Translations under genes and position numbers: made by a program
The notes under the pieces: generated by a model
Database searches by the model: none
What the model was told of the DNA's origin: nothing
Seen by the model: only the letters and a program-made list of their open reading frames with translations
DNA from: Sphingomonas lenta
GTDB taxonomy: Bacteria > Pseudomonadota > Alphaproteobacteria > Sphingomonadales > Sphingomonadaceae
Direction of reading: 5' to 3'
DNA length: 64,000 nt
NCBI RefSeq assembly: GCF_002288825.1
Contig: NZ_NSLI01000004.1
Coordinates: 587,738-651,737 of the forward strand
In this document: positions 25,605 to 33,319 of the stretch, piece after piece
Layout: every line of letters starts with the position of its first letter
Position numbering within the stretch: the stretch's first letter is position 1

Positions 25605-26297
25605 TTACGCGCCCTGCACCTGGCCCACGTCGATGCGGATGCCCGGGCCCATCGAGGACGACACCGCGATCTTCTTGACGTACTTGCCCTTCGCGCCAGA
25701 CGGCTTGGCGCGGACCACCGCGTCGACCAGCGCGTCGAAGTTGGCGCGCAGGTCCTCCGCCGGGAAGCTCGCCTTGCCGATGCCGGAATGGATGATGCCC
25801 GCCTTCTCGACGCGGTACTCCACCTGGCCGCCCTTGGCGTCTTTGACAGCCTGGGCGACGTTCATGGTGACGGTGCCGAGCTTGGGGTTCGGCATCAGGC
25901 CCTTGGGACCCAGCACCTTACCCAGGCGACCGACGACGCCCATCATGTCGGGCGTCGCGATGCAGCGGTCGAAATCGATCGTGCCGCCCTGGACCAGCTC
26001 CATCAGGTCCTCCGCGCCCACCACGTCGGCGCCCGCCTCGCGCGCCTCGTCCGCCTTGGGACCGCGCGCGAACACGCCCACGCGCACCGTCTTGCCGGTG
26101 CCCTTGGGCAGGTTGACGACGCCGCGGACCATCTGGTCGGCGTGCCGGGGGTCGACGCCCAGGTTCATCGCGACCTCGATCGTCTCATCGAACTTGGCGG
26201 TGGCGAACTGCTTGGCGAGGCCGATCGCCTCGTCGACGCCGTGCAGCTGCTCCGGCGACACGTTCCACGTCTTCTGCTTCTTGGTCAGCTTGGCCAT
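25605..26297 (-). CDS. rplA: 50S ribosomal protein L1
   Basis: 230 aa. Contains the L1 signature region ([20 protein letters not shown]) and [19 protein letters not shown]1 forms the mobile stalk near the E site and represses its own mRNA in many bacteria. It starts 4 bases after rplK, the usual order. A terminator follows directly, so rplKA is now a two-gene transcript instead of continuing into rplJL. Confidence 0.98.
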   Translation of the reverse strand: MAKLTKKQKTWNVSPEQLHGVDEAIGLAKQFATAKFDETIEVAMNLGVDPRHADQMVRGVVNLPKGTGKTVRVGVFARGPKADEAREAGADVVGAEDLMELVQGGTIDFDRCIATPDMMGVVGRLGKVLGPKGLMPNPKLGTVTMNVAQAVKDAKGGQVEYRVEKAGIIHSGIGKASFPAEDLRANFDALVDAVVRAKPSGAKGKYVKKIAVSSSMGPGIRIDVGQVQGA

Positions 26298-26301
26298 GTG
26301 C

Positions 26302-26733
26302 TTAGCCCTCCATCACTTGGAGGCCCATCGCGCGCGCGGAGCCTTCGATGATCTTCGTCGCCGCCTCGATGTCGTTGGCGTTGAGGTCCTTCATCTTGAC
26401 CTCGGCGATCTGGCTGAGCTGCGCCCGCGTGATGCGGCCCGCGCTCGTCTTGCCCGGCTCCTTGGAGCCCGACTTCAGGTTCAGCGCCTTCTTGATGAGA
26501 TAGGTCGCCGGCGGCGTCTTGGTCTCGAAGGAGAAGGAGCGGTCGGCGTAGACGGTGATCTTGGTGGGCAGCGGCGTGCCCTTCTCCATGTCGGCCGTCT
26601 GCGCGTTGAACGCCTTGCAGAACTCCATGATGTTGACGCCGCGCTGACCCAGCGCGGGCCCGATCGGCGGCGCGGGCTTGGCGTCGCCGGCGGGCACCTG
26701 CAGGTTGATATAGCCCGTGATCTTCTTTGCCAT
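26302..26733 (-). CDS. rplK: 50S ribosomal protein L11
   Basis: 143 aa. [40 protein letters not shown] and the C-terminal rRNA-binding helices ([20 protein letters not shown]) are typical. L11 binds the GTPase-associated centre and is needed for RelA sensing of uncharged tRNA. It begins the rplKA unit, preceded by a good candidate promoter; nusG, its normal upstream neighbour, lies about 5 kb away. Confidence 0.98.
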   Translation of the reverse strand: MAKKITGYINLQVPAGDAKPAPPIGPALGQRGVNIMEFCKAFNAQTADMEKGTPLPTKITVYADRSFSFETKTPPATYLIKKALNLKSGSKEPGKTSAGRITRAQLSQIAEVKMKDLNANDIEAATKIIEGSARAMGLQVMEG

Positions 26734-26819
26734 AGGTCACTCTGTTCCAAGTTTAGCGGTCCAGACGGACGCGAAGCGTCCTCCCGCATGGTTTCCGTAG
26801 CGAGGCTAGGGAGCGCGCG

Positions 26820-26848
26820 CACATAGCTGCGGCCGGCCCCGCTTGCAA
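26820..26848 (-). promoter_or_regulatory. Candidate sigma70-type promoter for rplK-rplA
   Basis: Minus strand TTGCAA (26848-26843), exactly 17 bases, TATGTG (26825-26820), about 90 bases before the rplK ATG. It overlaps the 5' end of the divergent terminase-like gene. Confidence 0.5.
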
Positions 26849-26877
26849 TGTTGGAGATCCCTTGCTCCACCCTGGCG

Positions 26878-27795
26878 ATGCCGCGCCGAACCTGCCCCCG
26901 CACGCAAGCGCTCGAGAACCAGTCCTTCCTCCGAGCCCTGCGCGAGACCGGCAACGCGCGCGAGGCCGCCAGGGCCGTCGGCCTGTCGCGCACCCGCTTC
27001 ACCAAGCGCCGCGCCGCCGACCCCGCCTTCGCCGCCGAGTGGGATGCCGCGCTCGTGCTGGCGCAGGCCGGCCTCAAGGGCCTGCGCATGGCCGCCGCCG
27101 CGAGCCCAAGCGCGCTCCGCCCCACGCCCGTGCGCGTCGGCGGGCAGGGCAAGGTCCAGCTCCGCCGCCCGGCCGCGAACGCCAAGCTCACCCGCGATCA
27201 CGAGCAGCGCTTCCTGCTGGCGCTGTCCGCGTCCGCCAACGTCCGCCTCGCCAGCGCCGCCGCCGGCCTCAGCCACGCCACCTTCTACGCGCGCAAGCGC
27301 CGCTCCCGCGCCTTCGCCCGCGAGTGGCGCGCGGCGCTTGAACAGGGCTATGCCCGCGTCGAGATGGCCGCCGTCGCCGCCGCGGACCCCGACTCCTATC
27401 GGGACGACGCGTGGTCGCACAATCACCCGCCGGAGCTCCCGCCCATGACGGCGGCCCAGGCGCTCCAGCTCCTCTACCTCCACCAGAAGGAGGTGCGGCT
27501 CGCCCACGAGCCCGCCGCGGTCAAGCGCCGCCGCGGCGAGCCCGACGAGGTCTATTGGGAGCGCGTCCATGCCATCCGCGAAGCGCGCGCCGACGCCGCG
27601 CGCGAGGACTTCCGCCGCGCGGAGGCGATGCGCCAGGTGCATGGGGAAGGGTCGCCGTATCACCGGTGGGTGGTGATGCCCGATTTGTCGCAGGTGGGCG
27701 GGTGGTCAAAGGCGGACCCTGACAAGCCGGCGCACGATCCGGGGCGGGCGCTGTTCGGCGGGTGGCGGATACGGGATTGGGAGGAGGGTCAGTGA
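26878..27795 (+). CDS. Terminase-small-subunit-like HTH protein (phage/GTA type)
   Basis: About 305 aa from ATG 26878; an ATG ten codons earlier is possible. It contains two copies of a helix-turn-helix-like unit: GNAREAARAVGLSRTRFTKR..DPAFAAEWDAAL and ANVRLASAAAGLSHATFYAR..SRAFAREWRAAL. This pattern (xxF..AL..TgN...AA..aGvs...y...R..dp.Fa..w..Al) is that of small terminase or similar DNA-recognition subunits. The gene at 41242 is a paralogue and sits next to a large terminase. Here no other packaging gene follows. It is divergent from rplK; the C-terminal third is basic and Trp-containing. Confidence 0.6.
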   Translation: MPRRTCPRTQALENQSFLRALRETGNAREAARAVGLSRTRFTKRRAADPAFAAEWDAALVLAQAGLKGLRMAAAASPSALRPTPVRVGGQGKVQLRRPAANAKLTRDHEQRFLLALSASANVRLASAAAGLSHATFYARKRRSRAFAREWRAALEQGYARVEMAAVAAADPDSYRDDAWSHNHPPELPPMTAAQALQLLYLHQKEVRLAHEPAAVKRRRGEPDEVYWERVHAIREARADAAREDFRRAEAMRQVHGEGSPYHRWVVMPDLSQVGGWSKADPDKPAHDPGRALFGGWRIRDWEEGQ

Positions 27796-28107
27796 TAATC
27801 TTGACCCATTTGCAGCCGCTCAGAGGAGTTGGAGCGCTCCCCGAAAGCGGACACAGGTTCAGCTTCTCGTTTTCTGCTCAGGTAGGCCGCGGGAGCGACT
27901 CGCGCGCAGCAGTCAACAGACGAGCAGAGAGGACGACGTGCCACAGTCATGAAGCAGAGCGGGTATCCGCCAAATTACACAGAAAAGTTCGGGTTTGTAG
28001 CGTGCTTCGCCGTCAATCCCCGGTCTGCTCTTCCAAACGGAAAGCCTGAAAACCGCTGTTGGTCTCTTTGCTCGTTCGGCCTAAACTACGCAGCTGGCGG
28101 TGGCGAG
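27796..28107. other. Non-coding stretch at left edge of the defence-like island
   Basis: About 310 bases with visibly lower GC than the surroundings. An open frame runs upstream of 28108 from 27949 but has no ribosome-binding site and lacks coding character. No repeat, tRNA or attachment site was recognised. Confidence 0.4.
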
Positions 28108-28695
28108 ATGAGGCGCAGGATGTTCGACGGCTTCCCAAAATCCAAGTTTAACATCGTAACGTCCGAAGGCGTGTTGCGCGGAACCACGGAGGCCATTGCC
28201 ACTGGCAAGGAAATCATCGTTCCTGATCAGAACGTGATCATTCAACCGGGTGACGAGATGCGTAGGACGCTGCCGAATGGAACGGACGAGACATTCGACG
28301 TGATTGATCCTGTGTTCATGCAGGAGACGTTTGGCATCCCAGGCCACTTCCAAGTGAAGGTTCGCAAAAAGGGAATGTTTCCCCACGGCACGGGAGGAAA
28401 CTACACAATAAGCGTCACGGGGCCGAACTCGCGCGTCAACATCGGATCGACCGATCAATCTACTAACATAAACATTGACCAGAGTGTCATCTCGAAAGTA
28501 CGCCAGGCTATTACTGCACAAGTTGAGGATAACGCAGAGCGGGCTGCGCTTCTCAGCGCTTTGGCGGACATGGAAAGTGCGGGGGACAAGTCCGCTTTGA
28601 GTGCTGCTTACCAGCGGTTCATCTCCTCGGCTGCCAACCACATGAGCGTCATCGCGCCGTTCCTGCCCGCGCTTGGCCAGATGTTCGGCGGCTGA
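28108..28695 (+). CDS. Unrecognised protein, first gene of CD-NTase/SLATT cassette
   Basis: 195 aa from ATG 28108. Three parts: a beta-rich N-terminal domain (about 1-88; FNIVTSEGVLRG, KEIIVPDQNVIIQPGDEMRR, FDVIDPVF, GIPGHFQVKVRK), a short bridge TGPNSRVNIGSTDQSTNIN (104-122), and a helical C-terminal domain (125-190; VEDNAERAALLSALADMESA, AANHMSVIAPFLPALGQMF). The bridge and the tail look like a widespread uncharacterised family, but no function is known to me. The tail could be membrane-active or oligomerising. GC is clearly lower than in the backbone. It abuts the next gene by one base, so the two are likely one unit. Confidence 0.7.
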   Translation: MRRRMFDGFPKSKFNIVTSEGVLRGTTEAIATGKEIIVPDQNVIIQPGDEMRRTLPNGTDETFDVIDPVFMQETFGIPGHFQVKVRKKGMFPHGTGGNYTISVTGPNSRVNIGSTDQSTNINIDQSVISKVRQAITAQVEDNAERAALLSALADMESAGDKSALSAAYQRFISSAANHMSVIAPFLPALGQMFGG

Positions 28696-28696
28696 G

Positions 28697-29104
28697 ATGG
28701 ACCTCAAGACATTCGTGTCGGAAACGCTGACGCAGATCGTGTCGGGCATAAGTGAAGCTCAGCGAAACATTGCCAATCTGCGCACCAATGCGGCGGTGAA
28801 CCCCGCTAGCGTATCGTCCGCATCGAGCCGCCAGCTTACGGGTGCGAGACCTGTGGAGTTCGACGTGGCGCTCACTGTGGTGGAGCGATCCGCTTCCACG
28901 CAGGAGGATAGTGAAGCTCGTTCTTCCGGCATGATCTCCGTCGTGCGCTCTTCCGCTGAGACCGGCACCGTGGCCACGGACCATGAAGCGACCAGCCAAG
29001 AGGCGGTTAGCCGAGTACGCTTCTCGGTTATGCTATCTCAGCCCGGCGACGTGGACGTCTATCAGGAGCCAAATTTCGCCGAATTAGGCAGGCGGCTCGC
29101 GTAG
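28697..29104 (+). CDS. Unrecognised small protein, second gene of CD-NTase/SLATT cassette
   Basis: 135 aa. ATG one base after the previous stop (TGAGATG). N-terminal amphipathic helix (MDLKTFVSETLTQIVSGISE), a variable middle (about 40-60) and a beta-rich C-terminal half (VEFDVALTVVERSAS, VSRVRFSVMLSQPGDVD). The helix-plus-FDVxxTV...RxxFSV layout is reminiscent of the small 'trypsin-co-occurring' type domains found in conflict systems; this is only a resemblance. Translational coupling suggests a complex with the 195-aa protein. Confidence 0.65.
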   Translation: MDLKTFVSETLTQIVSGISEAQRNIANLRTNAAVNPASVSSASSRQLTGARPVEFDVALTVVERSASTQEDSEARSSGMISVVRSSAETGTVATDHEATSQEAVSRVRFSVMLSQPGDVDVYQEPNFAELGRRLA

Positions 29105-29160
29105 CGAGAAGTTCCATATTCGTTCTGGCATCCTCGACCTGATTGTGCCAGCTTTCGCGT

Positions 29161-30042
29161 ATGAGCGTGGCAGACAACTTCCGAGCTTTCAGAGCGAACT
29201 ACCTGATCCCATCGGCGACGGTGTCGAACATTTCTTATCGCTACAAGCGGATCACCAGGCAGCTCAATAAAGACTTCTGGAACACCGAATCAGAGACGGC
29301 GCACAGCCTCTACGTCGGCTCTTATGGACGCGACACCGCTGCCAATGGCGTGAGCGATCTAGACGTGGCGTTCACGCTGCCGAATTCTGTTTATCAGAAA
29401 TACAATGGTTACGCTGGCAACGGTCAGTCTGCGCTTCTCCAAGCCGTCCGTGATTCAATCGGCCGCACCTACGCGAACTCGTATGTCGGAGCGGACGGGC
29501 AGGTCGTTGCGATTAACTTCACAGACGGAATACGGTTCGAGATTTTGCCTGTATTCGTGAACACAGAAAACACGTTCACGTTCGCTGATACCAATAACGG
29601 CGGTAGTTGGAAGGTGTGCGACCCGCGTGGAGAGATGAGTTTTTTCTCTGCACGCGACAGCGTGACAGCCAACGGAAACTTGAAGGCGATTGGTCGAATG
29701 GCTCGTATCTGGCGCGATCGCCATTCAGTGCCCATGAGCGGGATGCTTATCGACACGCTCGCGTACCAGTGGATCAGCGACTGGGCCCACCGGGACAAGT
29801 CGTACCTCTACCATGATTACCTAGTTCGCGACTTCATGCTTTATCTCTCGCAGATACCTTCGACCCAGACCTACTGGCGCGCGCCGGGTAGCGGATCATA
29901 CGTTTACAAGAAGGGCAACTTCCAAACCGCTGCGGCGACCGCGTACCAGGCCGCGCTGAGCGCTATCGACCACGAGGCCAATGAACGGCCTGCGACTGCC
30001 CGGAATAAGTGGAGGGAAATCTTTGGCCCAACTTACCCCTGA
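29161..30042 (+). CDS. CD-NTase (SMODS-type cyclic oligonucleotide synthase)
   Basis: 293 aa from ATG 29161. The nucleotidyltransferase signature is clear: GSYGRDTA at 53-60 and SDLDVAF with Asp66 and Asp68; the third acidic residue is Glu127 in RFEILPVF. The helical C-terminal half (GNLKAIGRMARIWRDRHSVP, SGMLIDTLAYQWIS) fits the family's lid and nucleotide pocket. Enzymes of this family make cyclic di- or trinucleotides on phage infection and activate a neighbouring effector (CBASS). The adjacent SLATT gene strongly supports this. The nucleotide product is unknown. No E1/E2, HORMA or TRIP13 genes are present. Confidence 0.87.
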   Translation: MSVADNFRAFRANYLIPSATVSNISYRYKRITRQLNKDFWNTESETAHSLYVGSYGRDTAANGVSDLDVAFTLPNSVYQKYNGYAGNGQSALLQAVRDSIGRTYANSYVGADGQVVAINFTDGIRFEILPVFVNTENTFTFADTNNGGSWKVCDPRGEMSFFSARDSVTANGNLKAIGRMARIWRDRHSVPMSGMLIDTLAYQWISDWAHRDKSYLYHDYLVRDFMLYLSQIPSTQTYWRAPGSGSYVYKKGNFQTAAATAYQAALSAIDHEANERPATARNKWREIFGPTYP

Positions 30043-30625
30043 GATGGCCGCCCTTGATGCACTTGAGGGGCAAATCCGCGAGTGTTTTGGGCGCGTGGTA
30101 TATTCGCACAAAACCCATGAGAAGCAGGGCGACTTGTGCGCTGCGACGCTGCGTCGTTTCAAGATCGCTCAGATAGCTCTCGCGGCTTTCACTACCTCTG
30201 GAACCCTGGCTATCCTTTTCACGGATGACTTCAGGCTGAAATTGATTACCGCGTTGGTTTCTCTGATCACACTTTTCGTCTCGGGTTACATGAAGGGGTT
30301 CGACCCCGGCGCGGCGGCGCAGAAGCACCGCGACACGGCTGCCGATCTTTGGGCAATCCGCGAGTCATATCTTTCGCTGCTCACTGATTTTGCGGGCGGT
30401 GCGATTAGCGAGGATTTAGCCCGCGAGCGTCGCGACAATCTCCAAGCGGCACTCGCCGCCATCTATAAGTCAGCGCCAGGAACTACACCGAAGGCTTACG
30501 GGAAGGCGCAGAAAGGCCTTCAGCAGCAGGAAGATTATACCTTCAATCCAGGCGAGATAGACAAGTTCTTGCCGTCAGCGTTGAAACGAAGCTCGCCCAC
30601 CGCGGCTGCTGAGCCAGACCGATGA
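30023..30625 (+). CDS. SLATT-type two-transmembrane effector
   Basis: About 200 aa. The TTG at 30023 has GGAGGG 6 bases upstream and overlaps the CD-NTase by 20 bases; the ATG at 30044 is the alternative. A helical N-terminus, two TM helices (IAQIALAAFTTSGTLAILF and LITALVSLITLFVSGYM, roughly residues 53-92) and a cytoplasmic helical domain (AAAQKHRDTAADLWAIRESY...) match SMODS-and-SLOG-associating 2TM effector domains. These are predicted to form pores or disrupt the membrane when triggered by the nucleotide signal, causing abortive infection. Overlap with the synthase supports a functional pair. Confidence 0.82.
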   Translation: MAQLTPEMAALDALEGQIRECFGRVVYSHKTHEKQGDLCAATLRRFKIAQIALAAFTTSGTLAILFTDDFRLKLITALVSLITLFVSGYMKGFDPGAAAQKHRDTAADLWAIRESYLSLLTDFAGGAISEDLARERRDNLQAALAAIYKSAPGTTPKAYGKAQKGLQQQEDYTFNPGEIDKFLPSALKRSSPTAAAEPDR

Positions 30626-30809
30626 GGATGAATACCAGCGCCGGTGAGACTCAGCTCAACAAACGTCTGTGATTGCTTGCGATCTGCCCGGAAGCAGCCG
30701 TGCTGCAATCCACCAGTAACGCCCTCGTAGTCACATGGTCGAATAAAGCGCTATAGAACGAGTTTACCCCAGTTAAGGTGACACGGACGGTTTGCCCGCC
30801 CTGCACGGC
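30626..30809. other. Spacer between the cassette and the toxin-antitoxin pair
   Basis: About 180 bases, lower GC, no ORF. No clear terminator or direct repeat matching the left edge could be seen. Convergent ends of the SLATT gene and the toxin gene lie on either side. Confidence 0.4.
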
Positions 30810-31178
30810 TTACTCCGCCGCGACCCCGAAATACTCTGCTAGCTTGATCAGCTCCACGTCCTCGCTCCACAGCATCACGCCCGGCCGGAGCCGCGCGGAG
30901 GCGAGCAGGTTGGCGTCCACGTAACCGATCTTCCGCTCGTATAGGAACTCGGTCTCAATCAGCGCCAGCACCGCGTCGGGCTCCGCGACCGGGGCTCGGG
31001 GCAGGGCGCGCATGGCGTCCAGCAGCTCCCATCGGTCGTCCAGGCGACCCAGCATCAGCTCCGCGGTGACGAGCGGGTGGGTGAGCACCCGCCGATCGCG
31101 GAGCAGGTTCCTCAGCATGAGAGAGGGGCGGCGCAGGTGCTTGGCCCAGACCGAGCTGTCGACGATGACCGGCCCCAT
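30810..31178 (-). CDS. vapC: PIN-domain toxin (VapC family)
   Basis: 122 aa. VIVDSSVWAKHL at the start gives the first catalytic Asp; the Glu in LVTAELMLG and the acidic pair near GYVDANLLASARL complete a PIN site. PIN toxins are Mg-dependent RNases cleaving tRNA or rRNA. The start lies one base after the antitoxin stop (TGAGATG), the classic antitoxin-first order. It lies between the SLATT gene (convergent) and nusG. Confidence 0.85.
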   Translation of the reverse strand: MGPVIVDSSVWAKHLRRPSLMLRNLLRDRRVLTHPLVTAELMLGRLDDRWELLDAMRALPRAPVAEPDAVLALIETEFLYERKIGYVDANLLASARLRPGVMLWSEDVELIKLAEYFGVAAE

Positions 31179-31179
31179 C

Positions 31180-31446
31180 TCATTCGGGCCTGCGGCGCGG
31201 CCCCACGCTGGCCTCCGGGTCCGTCCCGCCCAGCGCCACCAGCCGCTCGATCGAATCGTGCTCGAACGGCAGCCGCAACTGGTCGCGCTCGGCTTCCAGC
31301 GCTCCGTGCAGCGCCGTGTGGATGTGCCGCGCCACCTCGCGCCGGGCGTCCTCCCGCAGGCGCGGCGACGGCACGGTGAGCGCTACCTTCGCCCAGGTGG
31401 GCGCGCCGTCCAGCGCGTCGGCGATCAGGTCGGGGGTGATGGTCAT
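31180..31446 (-). CDS. Antitoxin partner of VapC (DUF6771-like)
   Basis: 88 aa. Begins MTITPDLIADALDGAPTWAK and continues ALTVPSPRLREDARREVARH, a helical pattern typical of the sphingomonad DUF6771-type proteins, which often sit before PIN toxins. A GAGGAGAC site precedes the ATG. No clear ribbon-helix-helix or AbrB DNA-binding fold was recognised, so autoregulation is unknown. Naming as an antitoxin rests on gene order and coupling. Confidence 0.7.
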   Translation of the reverse strand: MTITPDLIADALDGAPTWAKVALTVPSPRLREDARREVARHIHTALHGALEAERDQLRLPFEHDSIERLVALGGTDPEASVGPRRRPE

Positions 31447-31585
31447 GGGCGTGTCTCCTCGTTCCGCAGGCTAGAACGAAAGGAGAACGAAGATCAAGGG
31501 TGAGGGTTGCGGGGTGGGGAGGGGGCGGCGCGGCTAAGCCGCGCCGTGCGGCGGCTGTGCTTTGAGCGGCGGCGGTGACAAGAAA

Positions 31586-31616
31586 GCAAAAGAAAAGCCC
31601 CGGCTTTTGCCGGGGC
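31586..31616 (-). terminator. rho-independent terminator of secE-nusG
   Basis: Minus strand: stem GCCCCGGC / GCCGGGGC with a four-base A loop, then TTTTCTTTTGC. About 105 bases after the nusG stop. Confidence 0.82.
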
Positions 31617-31617
31617 C

Positions 31618-31658
31618 GTGACGTCGGACGGGTTCGGCTGCGCCGACCCGCCGGCCGG
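31618..31658. repeat. Dispersed GTGACGTCGGACGG...CCGGCCGG repeat, copy C
   Basis: GTGACGTCGGACGG, hairpin CGGGTTCGGC TGC GCCGACCCG, then CCGCCGGCCGG. It directly adjoins the nusG terminator stem. Confidence 0.7.
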
Positions 31659-31700
31659 TGGGCGCCGTCTCGCTTCTAGCTTCGCTAGGCGCGTACGGCC

Positions 31701-31728
31701 AGCAAGTAAGCGCTGGCGCTTACTTGCT
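31701..31728. repeat. Perfect palindrome spanning the nusG stop codon
   Basis: AGCAAGTAAGCGC-TG-GCGCTTACTTGCT: 13-base perfect arms, two-base loop. The nusG TAA (31722-31720) lies in one arm. A hairpin at a stop codon can protect the mRNA 3' end or terminate transcription. Confidence 0.65.
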
Positions 31729-32256
31729 TCGCTCCACTTGGTCGAAATCCAGTTCCACCGGCGTCGCGCGCCCGAAGATCGACACCGACACCTTCACCTT
31801 CGACTTGTCGAAGTCGAGCTCCTCGACCACGCCGTTGAAGCTCGCGAACGGGCCTTCGAGCACCTTGACCGCGTCGCCGATCTCGTAATCGACGCGCACC
31901 TTCTGCTTGGGCGCCGCCGCGGCCTCCTCCTTGGAGTTGAGCATGCGCGCGGCTTCCGTATCGCTGATCGCCTGCGGCTTGCCGCCCGGTCCCAGGAATC
32001 CCGTCACCTTGGGCGTGTTCTTGACCAGGTGGTAGACCTGGTCGTTCATGTCGAGCTTGGCGAGCACGTAGCCGGGCATGAACTTGCGCTCGACGTTGAC
32101 CTTCTTGCCGCGCCTGGCCTCCGTCACCGTCTCGGTGGGCACCTCGATCTGCTCCACCAGCCGGTCGAGGCCCAGCCTGGTCGCCTCCGCCATGATGGAG
32201 TCGCGGACTTTGCCCTCGAAGCCCGAATAGGCGTGGATGATGTACCAGCGCGCCAT
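31720..32256 (-). CDS. nusG: Transcription termination/antitermination factor NusG
   Basis: 178 aa. NGN domain (RWYIIHAYSGFEGKVRDSIM, FMPGYVLAKLDM) followed by the KOW domain (VKVLEGPFASFNGVVEELDF) and the C-terminal VELDFDQVERSK. NusG binds the polymerase clamp and couples it to Rho or S10. It follows secE after 21 bases. Downstream, instead of rplK, are a palindrome, a terminator and the VapC pair. Confidence 0.97.
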   Translation of the reverse strand: MARWYIIHAYSGFEGKVRDSIMAEATRLGLDRLVEQIEVPTETVTEARRGKKVNVERKFMPGYVLAKLDMNDQVYHLVKNTPKVTGFLGPGGKPQAISDTEAARMLNSKEEAAAAPKQKVRVDYEIGDAVKVLEGPFASFNGVVEELDFDKSKVKVSVSIFGRATPVELDFDQVERSK

Positions 32257-32277
32257 GTGTCTATCGTCCCTGTTCGT

Positions 32278-32475
32278 TTACTGCGCCAGCTTCAGGAGCT
32301 GCGTCACCACCGCGTTGAAGAAGCTGTCCACCCCTAGGAAGAAAATCGCCAGGATCGTGGTCATGATGGTCACCATGACGCCCGTCATCATCGTCTCGCG
32401 GCGCGTCGGCCACACCACCTTGGCGGTCTCGGCGCGCACTTGGCGGAAGAACTCGGTGGGGCTGGTCTTCGCCAC
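32278..32475 (-). CDS. secE: Preprotein translocase subunit SecE
   Basis: 65 aa from a GTG at 32475 (MAKTSPTEFFRQVRAETAKV). One transmembrane helix (about 34-52, VTIMTTILAIFFLGVDSFF) preceded by the conserved amphipathic KVVWPTRRET segment, typical of the short single-TM SecE of alphaproteobacteria. It clamps SecY in the Sec translocon. It sits between tRNA-Trp and nusG as in most bacteria. Confidence 0.95.
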   Translation of the reverse strand: MAKTSPTEFFRQVRAETAKVVWPTRRETMMTGVMVTIMTTILAIFFLGVDSFFNAVVTQLLKLAQ

Positions 32476-32872
32476 GGGAATAGCTGGCCTCTAGGCTTCG
32501 CGCGCAGGCGCGGGTGGGGGAGCGGGTGCGCCGACCGCCCATGGGCCCTCCCGGCCGCTCCTCCCGATGAGGAAACGGCGGGGCTTCCCGCGACGCTGTC
32601 GGATCGGCCGCCATGTAACGCCGGCGGCGCAGAGGCGCAAGGGTGAGGGAGGGGAGCGCCGCGCGGGCCGCAGGCAGAGCTCTACGCGGGCGCCGGTGGT
32701 CGCGGGAACGCCGGGACTCGCTGAACTCCGGTGCTTTCCGAACGTCGGCGCATGCTCGACGCCGGTGCCCGTGGCGGGTCGCCGTCCGCGGGCGCCCGGG
32801 TGCTCGCCGGGCGTCCGTGCCGGCGGCGGGTCGGCGTTTGGTCGATTTCCGTGCTTACGGAGGAGCCGGAGC
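32476..32872. other. Intergenic region between secE and a small ORF
   Basis: Nearly 400 bases of very GC-rich sequence with short imperfect repeats (CCGGTGC, GGCGGGTCG, CGTCCG). Long frames here have no plausible starts or conserved-looking residues. No confirmed signal was found. Confidence 0.4.
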
Positions 32873-33016
32873 TCAGTGCCCGTGGCGCTTGATGCCGCGT
32901 CGGCGGAGCTTGCGGCGGTGCCGCCGCCGCGCGCCCACCACCGCCGCGACCGACCCGCCCAGCGCGATCAGGCCGAGCAGGGCGTAGGCGACCATCTCAC
33001 CCTCGGGACCGTACAT
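32873..33016 (-). CDS. Small one-TM basic membrane protein (47 aa), hypothetical
   Basis: Minus-strand frame from ATG 33016 to TGA: MYGPEGEMVAYALLGLIALG, a transmembrane helix (about 9-27), then a strongly basic tail (RRRHRRKLRRRGIKRHGH). A second ATG at 32995 is also possible and has a GAGGGTGAG site. Helix-plus-poly-Arg is a credible small-protein design. It lies between tRNA-Trp and secE and would be on the same transcript. Function unknown. Confidence 0.5.
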   Translation of the reverse strand: MYGPEGEMVAYALLGLIALGGSVAAVVGARRRHRRKLRRRGIKRHGH

Positions 33017-33132
33017 GCGCGCCCCGCTAGGGGAACGGACGCGACCCCGTCAACCCGCCGCGGAGCTGCAGATGCACGCGGGAAACAAGCGCGTCGGGCG
33101 TCGAGCGATTCGCGAATCGGGTGCGGAAAGGA

Positions 33133-33208
33133 TGGCAGGAGTGGAGGGACTCGAACCCCCGGCCCTCGGTTTTGGAGACCGATGCTCTACCAACTGAGCT
33201 ACACTCCT
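33133..33208 (-). tRNA. trnW: tRNA-Trp (CCA)
   Basis: Minus strand, 76 bases including an encoded CCA end. Acceptor arms AGGAGTG / CACTCCT pair, D-loop AGCTCAGTTGGTAGAGC, anticodon arm CGGTCTCCAAAACCG with CCA anticodon (33175-33173), T-arm GGGGGTTCGAGTCCCTC. tRNA-Trp upstream of secE-nusG is the usual arrangement. Confidence 0.97.
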
Positions 33209-33216
33209 ACACCCCC

Positions 33217-33246
33217 GCCCTACCCCCTCCCTTGTTCAAGGGTCAA
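33217..33246 (-). promoter_or_regulatory. Candidate promoter for tRNA-Trp/secE/nusG
   Basis: Minus strand TTGACC (33246-33241), 18-base spacer, TAGGGC (33222-33217), ending 8 bases before the tRNA 5' end: the distance expected for a start site at or just before the tRNA. Confidence 0.5.
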
Positions 33247-33271
33247 GTCGAAGCAAGAACGCCGGCGCACC

Positions 33272-33300
33272 GAGAAACGGTGCGGCCGGCGCTTTTCTGG
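33272..33300 (-). terminator. Hairpin after the 85-aa membrane protein gene
   Basis: GCCGGC-GCACCG / CGGTGC-GGCCGGC with one bulge and an A-rich loop, 20 bases after the stop at 33320. On the minus side TTCTTGCTTC follows, a modest U-tract; the plus side has CTTTTCTGG. Confidence 0.5.
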
Positions 33301-33319
33301 CTGGTGTCAACTCGCGGGA

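Noticed and set aside
27949..28107. N-terminal extension of the first cassette gene
   Set aside because: Cys-rich residues without coding bias; ATG 28108 fits the domain start better.
27780..30820. Search for direct repeats (att sites) flanking the lower-GC island
   Set aside because: No convincing matching pair was found by eye and no integrase is present, so integration by site-specific recombination is not claimed.
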